Shown: positions 20,901-32,300, counted from the first letter of the stretch. The stretch is DNA of 64,000 bases from Prorocentrum cordatum (GCA_963575745.1 CAUYUJ010019364.1:74501-138500), one strand, 5' to 3'. Notes: generated by a model not told the origin, from the letters alone. Numbers and translations: made by a program.

Positions 20901-21534
20901 TGTCTTCGTCTCGCCCCTCTCCCTCTCTTCCTGGCGCCATTGTCCCGCGTGGAGGTTGTTGGTGTCACTGAACTGCCCTGGGCGCGAGGTAAAACCCATG
21001 CGCGCCCCTCGCGCGGCCCTTGCGCGCCGCTAATCGCCCGCGCATTCCATGCCCATTGATGCGTGGTGTAGCGCATCGACAGCGAATGGTGGGCCCTCCT
21101 CTGTCGACGTGGCGAAGACTGATGCCGGCGGGAGGTTGCGCTTCGTGCTCGCGAAGGCGTTTGTGTGGTGCCCGCTCCTGCCTGCCTTGCTCTCCACTGC
21201 GTTGCTTCGACGCAAGTGATCGCGTTCTCTCTCTCGATCAATTTCTAAGCCACCCCTGCGCCCGGCATGGGCGCCTCGGTGTTTTCCCATCTGCGGTGGC
21301 TGCCTGTGTGAAAGCGCCATTCCCATTGAGCAATGTGCGCGCGTGACTCATTTTCCTCCAACCTCCTATTTTGATTGCCTTTTTTTTCTGCAGATACGTG
21401 AACAGAACTGTGCCAATCCAGTGGGGTAGCCTGAGATTTGCAACACTTGATGGGGATGTCCTCTAGCTTCTTCCTGCGCTCTATACTCGCGTCTTCCTCC
21501 AGCGCCGACGATCCAGAATCCCAGCTCAGCTTTC

Positions 21535-22910
21535 TCATATCCCAGTTATATATATAAACAAAAACAAATACGACACACACACATATATATATGTAGTTAT
21601 ATGTGTAGATGGTATCGCTCTGTCTGGTGTCCAACGCATTTTTTGCAATATAGACCTTCCCACTGTGCGCTTGTATAATGAGCTGTGCTTGTCCAAGTCT
21701 TCCTCGTCCACTCGCTTCTCCGCCCCCTGTGCTTTCTGCTCCTCCAGCTTCTTGCTCAGCTGCTCGAAGTCTTCCAGGTGGACTGTGGGTTGTAGTATTA
21801 TCCATGATGGTTCCACTGGTGCTCCCCGCGGAGGGGGAACGCCCCCCTTTGTCGCTTCCCTGCAGTACTTCAGCATGTCGCTGTTGTCCCTCTCCACTTG
21901 TGCTTTCAACTCCATGTCCAATTGGGCCCGCATTTGTCCTGCCCGCATCTCGCCATGCTCCTGCTCGTACTCTACCAGGTCCATCGGTATGGCTGCCAGC
22001 CCCCCTTTCGCGGGGGTGTTTGCTCAGTTATTTGAGCAATTCCTCTGTGCTCCACCATGTCCTCGTTGAACAATAATACCTCTTTTTCGGTCCGCCCCCA
22101 TTCCTCTGGTATTCCACCCTGTGCCTGTGCATCTCGCTGAAGTTGCTCTTCTCGTATGGTCTCCATGTTTCTTCCGCCAACTTCTTTTTTCTTTCCTTTT
22201 CTAGGACTGGCCTGTCTCTTCGTAGCACAATGTGCATCTTCGCCAACTCCTTCTTGGTCTCCTCACATCTCTCCTGCGTGTCGGACTCTACCATGTCCAC
22301 TCTTAGCGTCATTTTTATTGCCAGCTGGGAATAACGTATTCGTTGGAAGCCGGCCACCTCCTTGTCGATAAAGAATACTTCTTCCTACTTATTTCATGGA
22401 TTTCCTGCCCGCCTCGCTCCATTTCTTCCACATCTGGTCTGCCGTGAGGTATTCCTGTAATTGTTTCCGTTCTTCCTCTGCCGTTATCTCCCCTAGCGTA
22501 GCACTCCGAGAAAATCTTGCGAACGCATCCCCTGGGAACTCGGCAAGTTCCTCCTGGGTTGCACTCCGAGAAAACCTCGCTACTGCATCTCCGCGGAGAA
22601 CTGAAGGATCGGCCTGGGTCGCGTTCCGAGAAAACCTCGCTAATGCTCCTCCTGGCCGTTGAAGCAGGGCGGCCTGCAGGTGGCGGTAGAACGCGCTCAG
22701 GAATTCCGCCCTCAGGCGGCTTTTTCTCAGGCGCTCCATCAGTATGCTGCGATCCACCACTTCCTTGCTTGTTTTTTGCTTCCGGTGTTTGCTCGAGAAA
22801 TTGATGCTCCAGTCCAATATCCATGCCAACAAATGTCTGTGGCATCCCGTGTTTTTGTGTCTTTTTTTGTTGTTTTGCTTTGTTTCCTTATTTGCCACTC
22901 CTCTCAATGA
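21535..22910 (-). pseudogene. LINE E4 linker region with helical charged segments
   Basis: Several overlapping frames look protein-like: MERLRKSRLRAEFLSAFYRHL near 22,690-22,750, ERCEETKKELAKMHIVLRRD near 22,270, and DFEQLSKKLEEQKAQGAEKR near 21,750. These are Lys/Glu-rich helices of the kind that separate endonuclease and RT in LINE ORF2. Within it lies a three-copy 60 bp repeat. An AT-rich microsatellite of TATATA/ACACAC at about 21,546-21,605 interrupts it. Confidence 0.4.
22501..22680. repeat. Three tandem 60 bp units beginning GC(A/G)(C/T)TCCGAGAAAA
   Basis: Copies start exactly at 22,501, 22,561 and 22,621. The first 20 bases of each are nearly identical and the remainder diverges. The period is a multiple of three, so in the minus frame each copy encodes ARFSR(N/S)AT. 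Single copies recur at 17,683 and 15,591 in the same orientation. Confidence 0.85.
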
Positions 22911-22991
22911 AGCGCATTTTCGAACATAGGGGTAAGGCCCCCGACGGTGTCGCTATGTGGTCTACCTTGCTCGTCCTTATCTTCTCGTCTT

Positions 22992-23582
22992 TCACGTAGT
23001 AGTAGATAGGCCCGCATATATCAAAGTCGTGACCACTGACAATAAGCTGTGCACACACAACTCCCAAAATGTTGTACCATTATCGTTCTCCACATCCTTG
23101 GCCACTGGTCCCAATGCTGCTGCATGTTGGCCCGAGCAATGCCTGCTGACCACCAGATCCCTGATGTCTGACCGTTGCATTCCCAACTGGTTGTTGAAGT
23201 CCCTTCCCACAATGATAGTAGATGTGCCACCCGTGTCGTCGCAGACCCACTGCATATTTGTTGATATATTATCATTGTTTGTGTCCCGTCTATCTGGCCT
23301 GGCGGTAAACACGTTGCGAAGATTGTGACGTCGCGTGCTGTCGTCCGAACTCTGACCCCCGCCGTTCTTCCATGCAGTTGGGCAGGTGGTGGGAACTGCG
23401 TGTGGAAGGCCTTGTTTTTCATCATCTCGTTGGATACCAGGAGCGTTGTACCACATGACTTGTTGATCCATCATCCCTTCTCTGCCCCGAATTGCAGTGC
23501 CGTATGATATCTGTGACTCGTCTTCTTCATCGGCTCTGGACCAGCCCACTGGTGTGTCCCTATCAACACAATCGCCTCTCAC
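22992..23582 (-). pseudogene. LINE E4 EEP endonuclease remnant
   Basis: A 196-codon frame contains TIIVGRDFNNQLGMQ, which matches the EEP core G-D-F-N motif with an extra Arg. Upstream is a variable stretch including VPTTCPTAWKNGGG and downstream VENDNGTTFWELCV, where these enzymes carry the region before the Ser-x-Asp motif. The N-terminal Asn/Glu motifs and the final Ser-Asp-His were not found. The enzyme would nick target DNA for priming. Decayed. Confidence 0.5.
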
Positions 23583-23819
23583 TCTCCGAATGCGCTGCTA
23601 ATTTCTTCTCGCCTGTCCGTGGTATTCGCCGCCAGCGGATTTTATAGTACCAATTTCATCAATGCACATATCGAGAACACTGCAGCCGCCATCCATCTGC
23701 CATGCCGCCCCAGCTCCCCGTTTGGCCCGTGAAATTGCTGGGCGGTCGTCGTGTGAGAGAGTTTCAGCAACTCCTCTCTCCGTGGGATCTCAAAGTGCCT
23801 GAGCTTCCAACGCCGACTA

Positions 23820-24186
23820 GGAGGACGACGAAGAGGACGAGGAGGAGGAGGAGGAAGAGGACGAGGAGGAGGAAGAAAAGAAGGAAGAGGAGGAGGAAGA
23901 GGAGGAAGAGGACGAGGGAAATGACGAAAACGAGGCGGAGGAGGAGAAGGATGCCGACGACAACGATGACGACGATGCTGACGACGACGCGGCAGCCGCC
24001 GCCGCCGACGACGACAACAACGACGACGACGACGACGGCGGCGACGACCCGCGCCGCCGCCTCGGAAGGGGCCGCCGCCGCGGTGGGCGCGCAGGCGGCG
24101 GCTCGCGGTGGCGCCGGGCAGCCGTGGGGCGTGGCGGGGCCGGCCTGACGCGGGGCGGCAGCCGGCACCGCCGCCGCCGTCGCCGC

Positions 24187-24243
<57 letters not shown>

Positions 24244-24335
24244 TGCGGCCGCCGCCGCTGTCGTCGTCGTCGTCGTCGCTTCCGCCACCGCCGCCGTCGT
24301 CGTCGTCGTCGCCGCGGCGGCCGCCGTCGTCCCTT
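23820..24335. repeat. GGA, GAC and CGT triplet-repeat block
   Basis: GGA/AGG triplets (23,820-23,950) pass into GAC/GACGAC (23,950-24,060) and then CGC/CGT triplets (24,170-24,330). On the minus strand this would read as poly-Asp/Gly or poly-Thr/Ala. I treat the long frames here as repeat artefacts. Confidence 0.9.
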
Positions 24336-24519
24336 AAAATCCGGGCTTTGCATTTCGTTTCAAGCCGGGCGTCTTCGATCGTTTCAATACGCAAGGGCAA
24401 TCACGGATCGATCCAGCTCGAGCAATGCCGCAGACAGATGGGGTCCGGGGCTCTGGTCGAGATCCCTCGCGAAGTTGATTCACTTCGCAACTTCGGATCT
24501 CAGGGGTCGTCATTGCCCG
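24336..24519. other. Short unrecognised unique stretch between triplet blocks
   Basis: About 180 bp of moderate-complexity sequence flanked by triplet repeats. No coding motif. Confidence 0.5.
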
Positions 24520-24845
24520 CCGCCGCCGTCGTCGTCGTCGTCGCCGTTGTTGTCGGTGTTGCCGCCGCCGTCGTCGTTGACGCCGCCGTCGCCGCCGCCG
24601 ACGCAGCCGCCGCCGCCGTTTTCGTCGTCGTCGTCGTCGACGTCATTGTCGTCGCTGTCGCCGCCGCCGCGGTCGTTGCCGCCGCCGCCGCTATCGTCCT
24701 CGTTGCCGCCGTCGCCGTCGTCGCTAGCCCCCGCCGTCGTCTTCGTTTCAAAAAATCCACCGACTCTGTCGGCGTGTGGAAGACGCTGTTCTGTTTGTTC
24801 TGACGTCGTCGTCGTTGTCGTAGTCGTCGTCGTCGCCGCCTTGTT
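24520..24845. repeat. CGT/CGC triplet-repeat block
   Basis: GTC, GCC and CGT triplets for about 230 bp, then unique sequence at 24,745-24,800 and a further TCGTCGTTG run. Same composition as the block at 24,170-24,330. Confidence 0.85.
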
Positions 24846-24999
24846 TAACCTCCTTTTCCTGGGCCCGTCGCCGCTCCCCCCCTTTCGCTGGGCCCCCTTC
24901 CTCGAGCGAGCCAGCCAAATCGAAGTCAAAGCGAAATTGGGCAACGTCGCTGTTGATTCGAAGGGTGGCCCCTTCCTTTTGATCCCTTGCCCTCCTGGG

Positions 25000-25650
25000 G
25001 TGCGGGGCGGGGGCGGGGCGGGGCGGGGCCCTGGGTGACGCCGTCGCCCCCGGGGGGGCCCGGGGTCCACGCAGGCCCCGCGACGGCCCAAAATGCCCCG
25101 AGACGTCCAAGAGGGCTCCGGATCGCCGAACAACCTGTCCAAGACGCCAGGAATGGCCTCCTGACAGCCCAAGCGGCTTCCGAGACGCTCGAAGAGGCCT
25201 CCGAGAGCACGCCGAGAGGGCCCCGACGGGCAAACGTGCATGATTTTCTTCTTGGTATTTGGAATATTCTGTTTTTCTCGCCGCATCGGCTTCCCGACGC
25301 CCGAAGACGGCCTAAGATGCCGCCGCGATGCCGCTAAGATCGGCGCAAGGGGCCCCGAGAGGTTTCCAAAAAGGTCCTGGGAAAGTACCAAGAGGACCCC
25401 AAAACGGCCCCGGGAGCCTCTCAGACGGCCCAGGAGGCCACCAGAAAAAGGCTCCAAGAGGGTGCCCACGCGGGATCCAAACCAAAATGTCGAGCCCTCG
25501 GACCCGCGAGGCTCCGAGGAGGCCCCGAGAGGCCTCCAATATGCCGCCGGGGTGCCCCGGGAGGCCGCCAGGAAGCCCCGAGGGGCCCCTCGCAGGCTCC
25601 CAGGAGGCTCCCAAGGTGTTCCCAGGAGGCGCCGCAACCGCCGCCCCCCC
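25000..25650 (-). repeat. Short GC repeats of the GGCCTCTTGG family (reverse orientation)
   Basis: Read on the minus strand this is the same family as 38.2-42.8 kb: loosely spaced GGCCTCTTGGGG / GGCCGTCTTGGG units of 11-16 bp. It contains an A-rich module near 25,225-25,315 (GCCGATGCGGCGAGAAAAAC on the minus strand) placed as the A-rich modules are in the 38-42 kb array. Orientation is opposite to that array. Confidence 0.75.
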
Positions 25651-26180
25651 CCCCCCCCCGCGCCCCTCAGAGGCTTACGAGCGCGCCCCGAAGAGGCCCC
25701 GCAAAAAAATCGCAGAGGCCGCAAGGCCTTCCCAATCCCAGCAAGGGGCGCCATTTTCCAATGATTCCACGCAACGCCCAGGGTGAGTGCTCTGCCGCGT
25801 CAGGCCGCGCTGAGGAGCCCGAGAGGGCGAGCGGGTCAAATCGGCGCAAGGGTGTCCTGGCCGCTCGCTGGGCGCAGGTGGTTCAGCGCGCCACTTCTCT
25901 CCGAATGCCACCTTCTTTCGCGCCGCCCCCCCCCCGCCCCGCCCCGGGGCCGACCGATGCCCGAGCGAATCGCGGGCGGGCGCGAGGCGGCGAGGGGGCT
26001 GCCTCAGCCTCGCTCCCGTGCGCACCCGCCTCTAGAGGGGTGGCGCGTGCGAGGGCGCCGCGCCCCTCCCCTCTGGTGGAGGAGGGCGCGGATTGCGCCC
26101 GCGTCTTAGCGCGGCCCGATCCTGGAATACTTATCGAGCTGCGTCTGTCGCGAAAGGGGGGGGGGGGGGGGGGGGGGGCG
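25651..26180. other. GC-rich stretch ending in a 23-base G run
   Basis: No gene recognised. Contains C12 near 25,646-25,658, short C runs, and G23 at 26,156-26,178, which could form a quadruplex and is a likely assembly weak point. Confidence 0.6.
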
Positions 26181-27099
26181 CGACGGCTGGGCGGGGGGCG
26201 GCGCGTCGGGAGATCAAGGCGCGCCGCGCGCCCCCCTCGCGCGCCTGTCTGCTTCTGGTGAATTTCCATTCCTTGCCCAACTTCGCCGCCGAGCCCCCCT
26301 TGGGCGCCGGGGTTTCCACCTCCTTGGCCGCCCTCGAACGCGTCGCGATGTCGCGCTGCAGCTGCGTGCCGGCGGCCGTGGGCGCCTCGTTGACCCTGGG
26401 CGCCCTCGGCGCTTCCTTCTTGATCCTCGGGTGGTGGTTCGCCGCGAATGCCCGCTTCGCCTTCGCCTCGTCGCCCTCGTCGTCCATGCCGTTGGTCTTC
26501 GCCCTGAGGCGCCTGTTCGCCGCGGTCTTCTCCCGTGGGCTGGGCCAGCTTGGCCATGCGCATCAGCACCTCGAGCGCCTGCTCTGCCTCGATCGGTTCC
26601 ACCCCCTGTTCCACGGCCGCCGCCGCTTGGTCCTTCTTGCCGCCCCCCCCCGCCGCGCGGAAGATCGCCGCCTCCGCCGGCGCGTCGGGTCGCTCGCCCA
26701 GGGGGTTGCCCGCGTAGTCTTCGTGGGTCTCTTGCGCCTTACGGTCTCCTGCCGTGCGACCCTCGTCATCGTGGCGCGTCGTCGCGTGGTTCGCCATCTT
26801 CTGTGTCGACTTGAGCGGTGCGACGAAGTTGTCGCCCCGACGCGCCGCCCTCGCAACGTCCTTGTGGTGCAGTGCCAGGCGCGCAGGGGCCTTGCCCAGG
26901 GGGCCCGCGGCGTCGCGTGCCCCGCCCTTGCCCTCGCCCCCTCCCCCTGCCCCCGCCGCTAACCTTTTGTGGCCGCTTGCCGTCGTCGACTGCGCCTCGC
27001 CGATCGGCCCGAGCATCGGCGCCGACCGCTGGCGGGGCTGGCAAGTGTGCGGGGGGGGGGGGGGGTCGCGTCGGCCGTTGGAAGTCCCCGGGGCGTTGC

Positions 27100-27887
27100 T
27101 TGAGCCTGGGCGCCGTCGGGGCGAGCAGAGCAACGGCTCGATCGGATGCGTCGCAAGAGAGTGTCCTCACTTGCGAAGGACCTCGCGCAGTGCGAGCATT
27201 TCTTCTGTTTCAAATCTGCGTCGGGCAAAATCTCCGCCGTCGGGTTCGCGCGCATCTTGCGCGCTGCTCGTTGGTGGTTTGCAACGCCTTCTCCCCGTTG
27301 CAACTTTGACCGCGCACGTCGCGCCCCCGCCGAGTGATTGCGGAAGAATACGCAGTGGCGCCCGCGGCAACTCCACGCGTCGGTGGTTTCCTGAAGCATC
27401 GCGGCCCCAGGGAAGCAAACCAGCGCAGCCGCGGCTCAGTCAGCCCAGGTAAATCTCCCTGGAGGAGAAACAAGCGGCGGGCTTCACCCTGCTCCTGTGG
27501 GTCCACCGACGACCGACAGTGGCGCATGTCATTTTTCAGCAGTGCCGGCGTGCCCGGCTGTTCCACGCGCCCCGTCATCTCGAACGAAAGCCGCCCGAAA
27601 ACGACTGCCCTAACCGCTGGGGTTGGGTCGTGCAAATCCTCGTTCAGCTCGCGGAAATCGGGCCACAGCACCTGTCTCCACCGCCATAGTCGCCTCATCA
27701 GCAGCGTGCTCATGACCGTCGGCGTCCTGGCCGCCCTCGTGACCTCCCGATGTGTCTTCTTGAAGAGGTGGGCTGGCCTGTTCAGCAAGCCGCGCAACTT
27801 GCGCGCCTGCCAGCTCTCGAGCCGATTCATCTCCATCTGGGTGAAACTGGTGACTTCCAAACAATAGAAGCACGCTGATCGTGCCAA
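27100..27887 (-). pseudogene. LINE E5 thumb and zinc-finger-like tail
   Basis: From 27,887: CFYCLEVTSFTQMEMNRLES, then WQARKLRGLLNRPAHLFKK, then TVMSTLLMRRLWRWRQVL. This is the W-Q-x-R-x-L-R pattern and conserved L-R-R-L-x-W-x-Q helix of the dinoflagellate LINE thumb. In a second frame, KKCSHCARSFASEDTLLRR (about 27,140-27,200) gives a Cys-x2-Cys zinc-finger start with F and L in C2H2 positions. The role is probably nucleic-acid contact. The sequence beyond 27,100 is repetitive and not assignable. Confidence 0.6.
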
Positions 27888-28119
27888 TGCCTTCCGCAGT
27901 CTGATCTCCAGTTTGGCACTGAAGCCGCTCTGGAACGCTCGGCGTTGCAGGCGCGCGCGCGCGTGGAATTGGCTGCCGTGATCCTGCTTGCGACCTCACC
28001 CTGGCGGGTGCCCGTTGCCGCCGACTGCGCTCCAAGATGCTTCGCCGTCGCCTGGGGGCGTGGGGGGAAGCTGCCGCCACCCCCCCATGCCGCGACACTC
28101 GCGGTGCGTGCCCTTATCC

Positions 28120-28960
28120 GCTTCGGTGCCTCCTTAAGCTTCCCACCCCCGCCGGCGTGAGGAGGAGCTCGGTCTTCTTCCAGTTGACCTTCGCCCCCTG
28201 TGCTTGATCTCTCCCGTCGCATTTACGGGCGCGTCATCGACCTCGTCGGTCTCTGCGAGAGCGAGCAGGTCATCCAAATGCTCCAGCTGCATCGCATCTA
28301 GTCGCTCGCGCGAGTCCTCCTCCAAGCCGTCGCTGCACCTGATCCTCATGGGCGCCCTGTCGAAACGCGCCTGGATGGCCGCGAACTCGTTGCACTTCAA
28401 CTGCTCCGCGACCTCCCCCGCGAGCCCGTCGTATACCACGGCGAAGAGGCTCGGCCCCCCCCCCCCCCCCGACGCGCAGCTCCTCGATCGTTTCCCCGGC
28501 GTCCCACCTTACCTGAAGGTCCGCCAAACTCTGCCAGATGTTCTGGCGGTCCACCATGTCGAACTCCTTCTCAATGTCTGTCAGCGCCGTGAGTAGCATC
28601 GGCGGCGGGGTCGAGCAGCTTCCCCTCTGCTTAGCGTGATGGGCCCTCTGATATCGCGCAATAACTTCTCATGCCACCGCCGCGGCGTCGCGCGCCCCGC
28701 GCCACGGCGTCGCCTGAAACTGAGTCGGCGAGAACCTGTGGGCCACCTTGCGCATCGCGCCGATTGTCGCCACCCTCGCAAATGCCTTCCCGACGCGGTT
28801 ATAAAATGGATCGACCTGTAGTCTTTCACCGCCGAGCTGCCGCGCCCCCTGGGCTTCCTCAACAGCATCGCCCCCCCGCCCTTGAACCTCTGCGGTGCCT
28901 CTCCCAGCGCCCGCGCCGCGTTGGAGACCTGATGCAGCAGGGCGCCGCCGTGTCGACCAC
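28120..28960 (-). pseudogene. LINE E5 reverse transcriptase, frameshifted
   Basis: The fingers region appears as LRKPRGRGSSAVKDYRSIHF (about 28,810-28,870), with the Y-R-x-I motif, followed in another frame by VGKAFARVATIGAMRKVAHR (about 28,740-28,800). Motif A is TALTDIEKEFDMVDRQNIW (about 28,540-28,590), with its Asp. MVYDGLAGEV at 28,410-28,439 stands where motif C (Y-x-D-D) is expected, but the second Asp is Gly. NWKKTELLL (about 28,160-28,185) is the motif D Lys region. Each piece is in a different frame, so the enzyme is dead. Confidence 0.65.
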
Positions 28961-29167
28961 CGGCTTCCGCGCCTTGGCCACCGCGCCCGCTGGCGGCCCA
29001 CCCTATGGCCAATGTAATGTTGGCCCTCCGTTCATGTTCGGCAGCTCAACGATGCTCCTTCTTACTTCTTCGATGTCGCATGGGCCGACCCTGCAGCCGT
29101 CTCCGCCCGCCCTTCCAGCGCGCGGGGGAACTCCGTAGAGCCTTGTCGCTTGTCCATCGCACTCTTG

Positions 29168-29770
29168 TCATATGCCCAGAACTCCCGCCCGCCGATCACC
29201 TTCTATATCGAAGCGTGGCAGCCCCGTGCTCGGGCCACTCACCGGCGTGATGGGGGCTGCGGGCTTCTGGGCCATCTTATCGACGATCGCTTCGGGGCCA
29301 CCTTGTCTTATCTGATCGCTTCGGGGCTCACGGCTCCGTGGGTTCCTCTGCCCAGCTGCGCGCTCGGCCACCTCCGCCAGCGCCGCCGCCTGCTGTCTCC
29401 TCTCGCTGCTGATCGCGGCCGTCGCCGCCCTCGCCGCCATGTCGAACTGCTGCTGAAACTGACGCCTCAACCGCCTCGATCCATCAGGTATGGCTGCCAG
29501 CTGCCTCTGCCAGTGCTGCTTGCTCTTGATCAGGTTCACCGCGGGCTCGCTGAATGCTGCGACCGCTCTCTCACCCTTCGCTGGCGGCGCTCTGTAATCC
29601 TGTAGCGCCGCGTCTATGATCGCTCCCTCCATCCCGTCAAAATACACCGACGGGGACTCGAACCGCTTTCCCGCGCCGCATCTGTTCCACAAGTTCACCT
29701 GCAGTCCCTTCGCCTCGATACCTTCACGTATTTCGTCTCGAAGCTCAAGTGGGCGTCGGGGGCGCTGCAC
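29168..29770 (-). pseudogene. LINE E5 endonuclease-RT linker
   Basis: A 200-codon frame, rich in Ala, Arg and Gln, with DAALQDYRAPPAKGERA, INLIKSKQHWQRQLAA-like sequence (VNLIKSKQHWQRQL) and FQQQFDMAARAATAAI. Predominantly helical and charged, as is usual between endonuclease and RT in LINE ORF2. No catalytic motif is expected here. Confidence 0.45.
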
Positions 29771-29799
29771 GGCGCTGCCTTCGTCGTTCTCCGCCTGCA

Positions 29800-30725
29800 G
29801 TCATGAGATCGGCCAGCAAGACCTCGCGCCGCCATCTGTGGCGGCCCGCAGGCCTCGCGGGAGGGGTCCTGGCACCTGCATGCATAAATGTCTCCATTGG
29901 CCTGTGGTCCCTGTAGCAGCCAAGATTGAATGGGAGGTCTGCCCTAGGCCGCGACGAGTAACCGCCATCATTGCCTTCGTGCCAACGCGTAGCCAGTCGT
30001 GGTCCACGTCCCCTGTGGGCGTCGCCGCGCGCCGTTGAATCTGCCTTTCTTCCCGCAAGCGTTGAGTACCATCCGCCCGTAGTCCTCCATTATCCATCAG
30101 CGCGTGACCATTGCTGTTGATCATCGGCCCCGTTCGCCGCGCACCCGCGTGACCAACCCACGGCAGACTCGGCGGCGCATGGGCAGTGGCGTCCAATGTC
30201 ACGACCAGGACTGTCTGCGCAAGGGTTTGGCTCTTACCGCGCCGCGGCAGGCTCACCAGAAGCGGTCTCGGGATTCTAAGTGTCTAAGTGCTTCTCGCGG
30301 TGCTCTAAAGCGCCCATGCCCTCAGGAAGATGGCCTGCCTCGTTGATTGGAGCGTCGCCGTTCAAACTGTATCGGTCGCGCTCGAATATCTTGCTGCTCG
30401 CGCTCCCGTTCCTGATGCCCTGCAACTTCCCTTCCGGCCACGCATGCTCACAAGGTGCTTCGCTCGTCCTAAAGAACGTCATGCTGATCACCGTGAGGCA
30501 ACCGTCGCGCTGGCCATTGCCCGACCTAGCAAGGGAACGCATCTGGTAAGAACCAGCCTTCCAAGTTTTCCCCAAGTCCATTTGTTCGCCTTGCTTGGTG
30601 AATCTCGCTACGTCCTCTGCCTTGGCCAATTCCAGAAACTCGTAGGCTGCCCACCCTGCGTAGCGACTCCGCATTGAAACTCCACACCTTGAGCGTCCTC
30701 ACCTTCAGCGGAAACGTCACACCGT
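29800..30725 (-). pseudogene. LINE E5 EEP endonuclease remnant
   Basis: KVRTLKVWSFNAESLRRVG (about 30,640-30,695) matches the EEP opening, where the Asn of FNAESL is catalytic. Later, VTLDATAHAPPSLPWVGH (about 30,150-30,230) sits where the D-x-N motif is expected, with D-A-T in place of D-x-N, and MINSNGHALMDN fits the N-G-x-x-L helix. HDWLRVGTKAMMAV (about 30,000) lies where Ser-x-Asp/His motifs fall. The catalytic Gln-Glu was not found. Decayed. Confidence 0.5.
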
Positions 30726-30769
30726 GTGGGGCCGTTCCTCCTTCCCTGTACCGTGCTTTTACCTCGACC

Positions 30770-32210
30770 TTCATCTGGTAATGACAGCAGCTGGGACACC
30801 GAGCCCTGCACCTCGGTGGAAGCCAGCTGCGCGGCTGCAACACGCGTAATCCTCCTTCCATGGTGCCAGGCTGCCCCCGCCACCAAAGCAAATATCGCTG
30901 CTCGCCGCAGAGCCCGCTTGCCACACATGACCCTTGCGCCCTATTTGCAGCAACGTAGTTGCCACAACACAGCGTCGCCGTTCTCGCGGGTCGGGCTCCC
31001 CGCGAACGCTCACCTCGCAGTGGTCAGAGAAGCCGTTCTCCCCCGCCTCAGCGCCCAGCACCCGCCAAGGGCACGGCCGAAAGGATATGTGCACTGGCCA
31101 GGACTTGCGACCTGGCACGGCGTCCGCTGCGACGCGCCCGTCTCGAGCCGCCGACCGAGGCTTCCGCCAACCTCCGCTGGCTTCCGCCGACAGAGACCGT
31201 AGCGTTTTGCTTCCGCTGGCCTGGCCTTCCGCCGCCCTCCGCCAAGGGTGTGATGTCGACCCGTCGATCCCTCGAGGGCGCGGCAATTCTCGGAACGCCC
31301 CATGTGGGCTTCGATAGCCGCTGCTGGAAACAAGGCTCGTTCCTGGATCGCGGCGCGAAGTCCCCCCCCCCAAACCGCCAGAATCGCAGCTTCACGCGGC
31401 GTGGTCGTCGAGAACACGGACGCCCAGACACTTGTCCTCCACTGCGGTGGTGAGGTAACCTCCAGTGCAGCAAGCGGGCCATGTTCTAAGCTTGCTGGCC
31501 ACCTTGTGTGCGCGGCACGTGGAAAACCCGGTGCGATCTTACGCAAGCCGAACTTCCGAGCAGCAAGGACAGTTGGACGCATGTACGTGGGCGGACGAGT
31601 GAGAGGCCAAGGCAAGGGCACACATACACACACTTTTTCCTCCAGCGGTGATGGCGGTATCGTCGCGAATACTAAGGCGGCACATACATAGTTTAACAAC
31701 ACCTGGCGCTTCATATCGGTGGATATCGTAATCCATACGGGCATACAGAAGAAAAGGGCTGGGATAGGCAAGCGGGTGTGTCTGAGACAATTCCATAACA
31801 CATGCACGCCATGCAGGAGAGAGTCAAACATGGGAGAGCTATCATAATCCATCAGACACACATACCCACAGGCACATCAACACGACACATACTGAGACCA
31901 TGCAACGCAACACAACGCAAAGCAGCACAAGACACCACGACGCATCACAGCTCACCAAAAACAATGCAACACCACAAACATCAAAGCACTGCTCCTCCCG
32001 CCTCCCTCGTCCCCCTCCTATCCGAGTGTTCTCCTTCTCCTCCTCCTCGTTCTCCTCCTCATCCTTCGTCCTCCTCGGTCTTCGTTCTCCTTCCTCCTCC
32101 TGCTCCTCCCTCCCCAAAGGCCTCCGGGGGTCTCCTGAGGTCTCCAGAGTTCTCGGTGGTTCCTTGGAGGCCCCCGAAATTCGAAGAAAAGGCCAACTGC
32201 GCGCAAACAC
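30770..32210. other. Unrecognised sequence upstream of E5
   Basis: Minus-strand frames of up to 283 codons occur at 31,010-31,861 but have no motif I recognise. A short segment GENGFSDHCEVSV near 31,020-31,060 resembles the final Ser-Asp-His motif of EEP endonucleases and might be another LINE fragment; this is too weak to call. The rest looks like unique DNA. Confidence 0.4.
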
Positions 32211-32214
32211 ATCT

Positions 32215-32300
32215 GTTACTCCTCCTCCTCCTCCTCGCTCCTCCTCCTCCTCCTCCTCCTCCTCCTCCTCCTCCTCCTCCTCCTCCTCCTCCTCCTCTCT
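32215..32300. repeat. (CTC)n microsatellite
   Basis: About 80 bp of CTC triplets, continued more loosely to 32,390. Homopurine on the minus strand. Confidence 0.9.

Larger units (their letters stand above)
18000..23590 (-). mobile_element. E4: decayed LINE (endonuclease, linker, RT, C-terminal region)
   Basis: Going down the minus strand: an EEP endonuclease remnant (23,580-22,990), a long linker with a 60 bp triple repeat (22,910-21,500), RT palm (20,900-20,520), a GA microsatellite, the RT thumb-like region (20,260-19,960) and a C-terminal region (19,970 to about 18,000). At 5.6 kb it is close to a full ORF2, but many frame changes and internal microsatellites show long decay. The boundaries are approximate; the upstream end dissolves into GAC/GGA repeats at 23,820. 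Confidence 0.6.
26185..30760 (-). mobile_element. E5: decayed but nearly full-length LINE ORF2
   Basis: Domain order along the minus strand is EEP endonuclease (30,720-29,800), linker (29,770-29,170), RT (28,960-28,120), thumb (27,887-27,500), a zinc-finger-like C-terminal segment (27,210-27,100) and a low-complexity tail. This is the order expected for an EEP-type LINE. Frames change at least six times, so no protein can be made. ORF1 is not recognised upstream. No spliced-leader relic was found at its 5' end. Confidence 0.65.

Noticed and set aside
23642-25754. Minus-strand ORFs of 174-414 codons with poly-Asp, poly-Gly or poly-Thr runs
   Set aside because: Triplet-repeat DNA explains them. 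No globular or conserved segment was found.
31010-31861. A 283-codon minus-strand ORF upstream of E5
   Set aside because: No family motif, and alternative frames look equally plausible. Only a weak SDH-like tripeptide suggests a LINE fragment.
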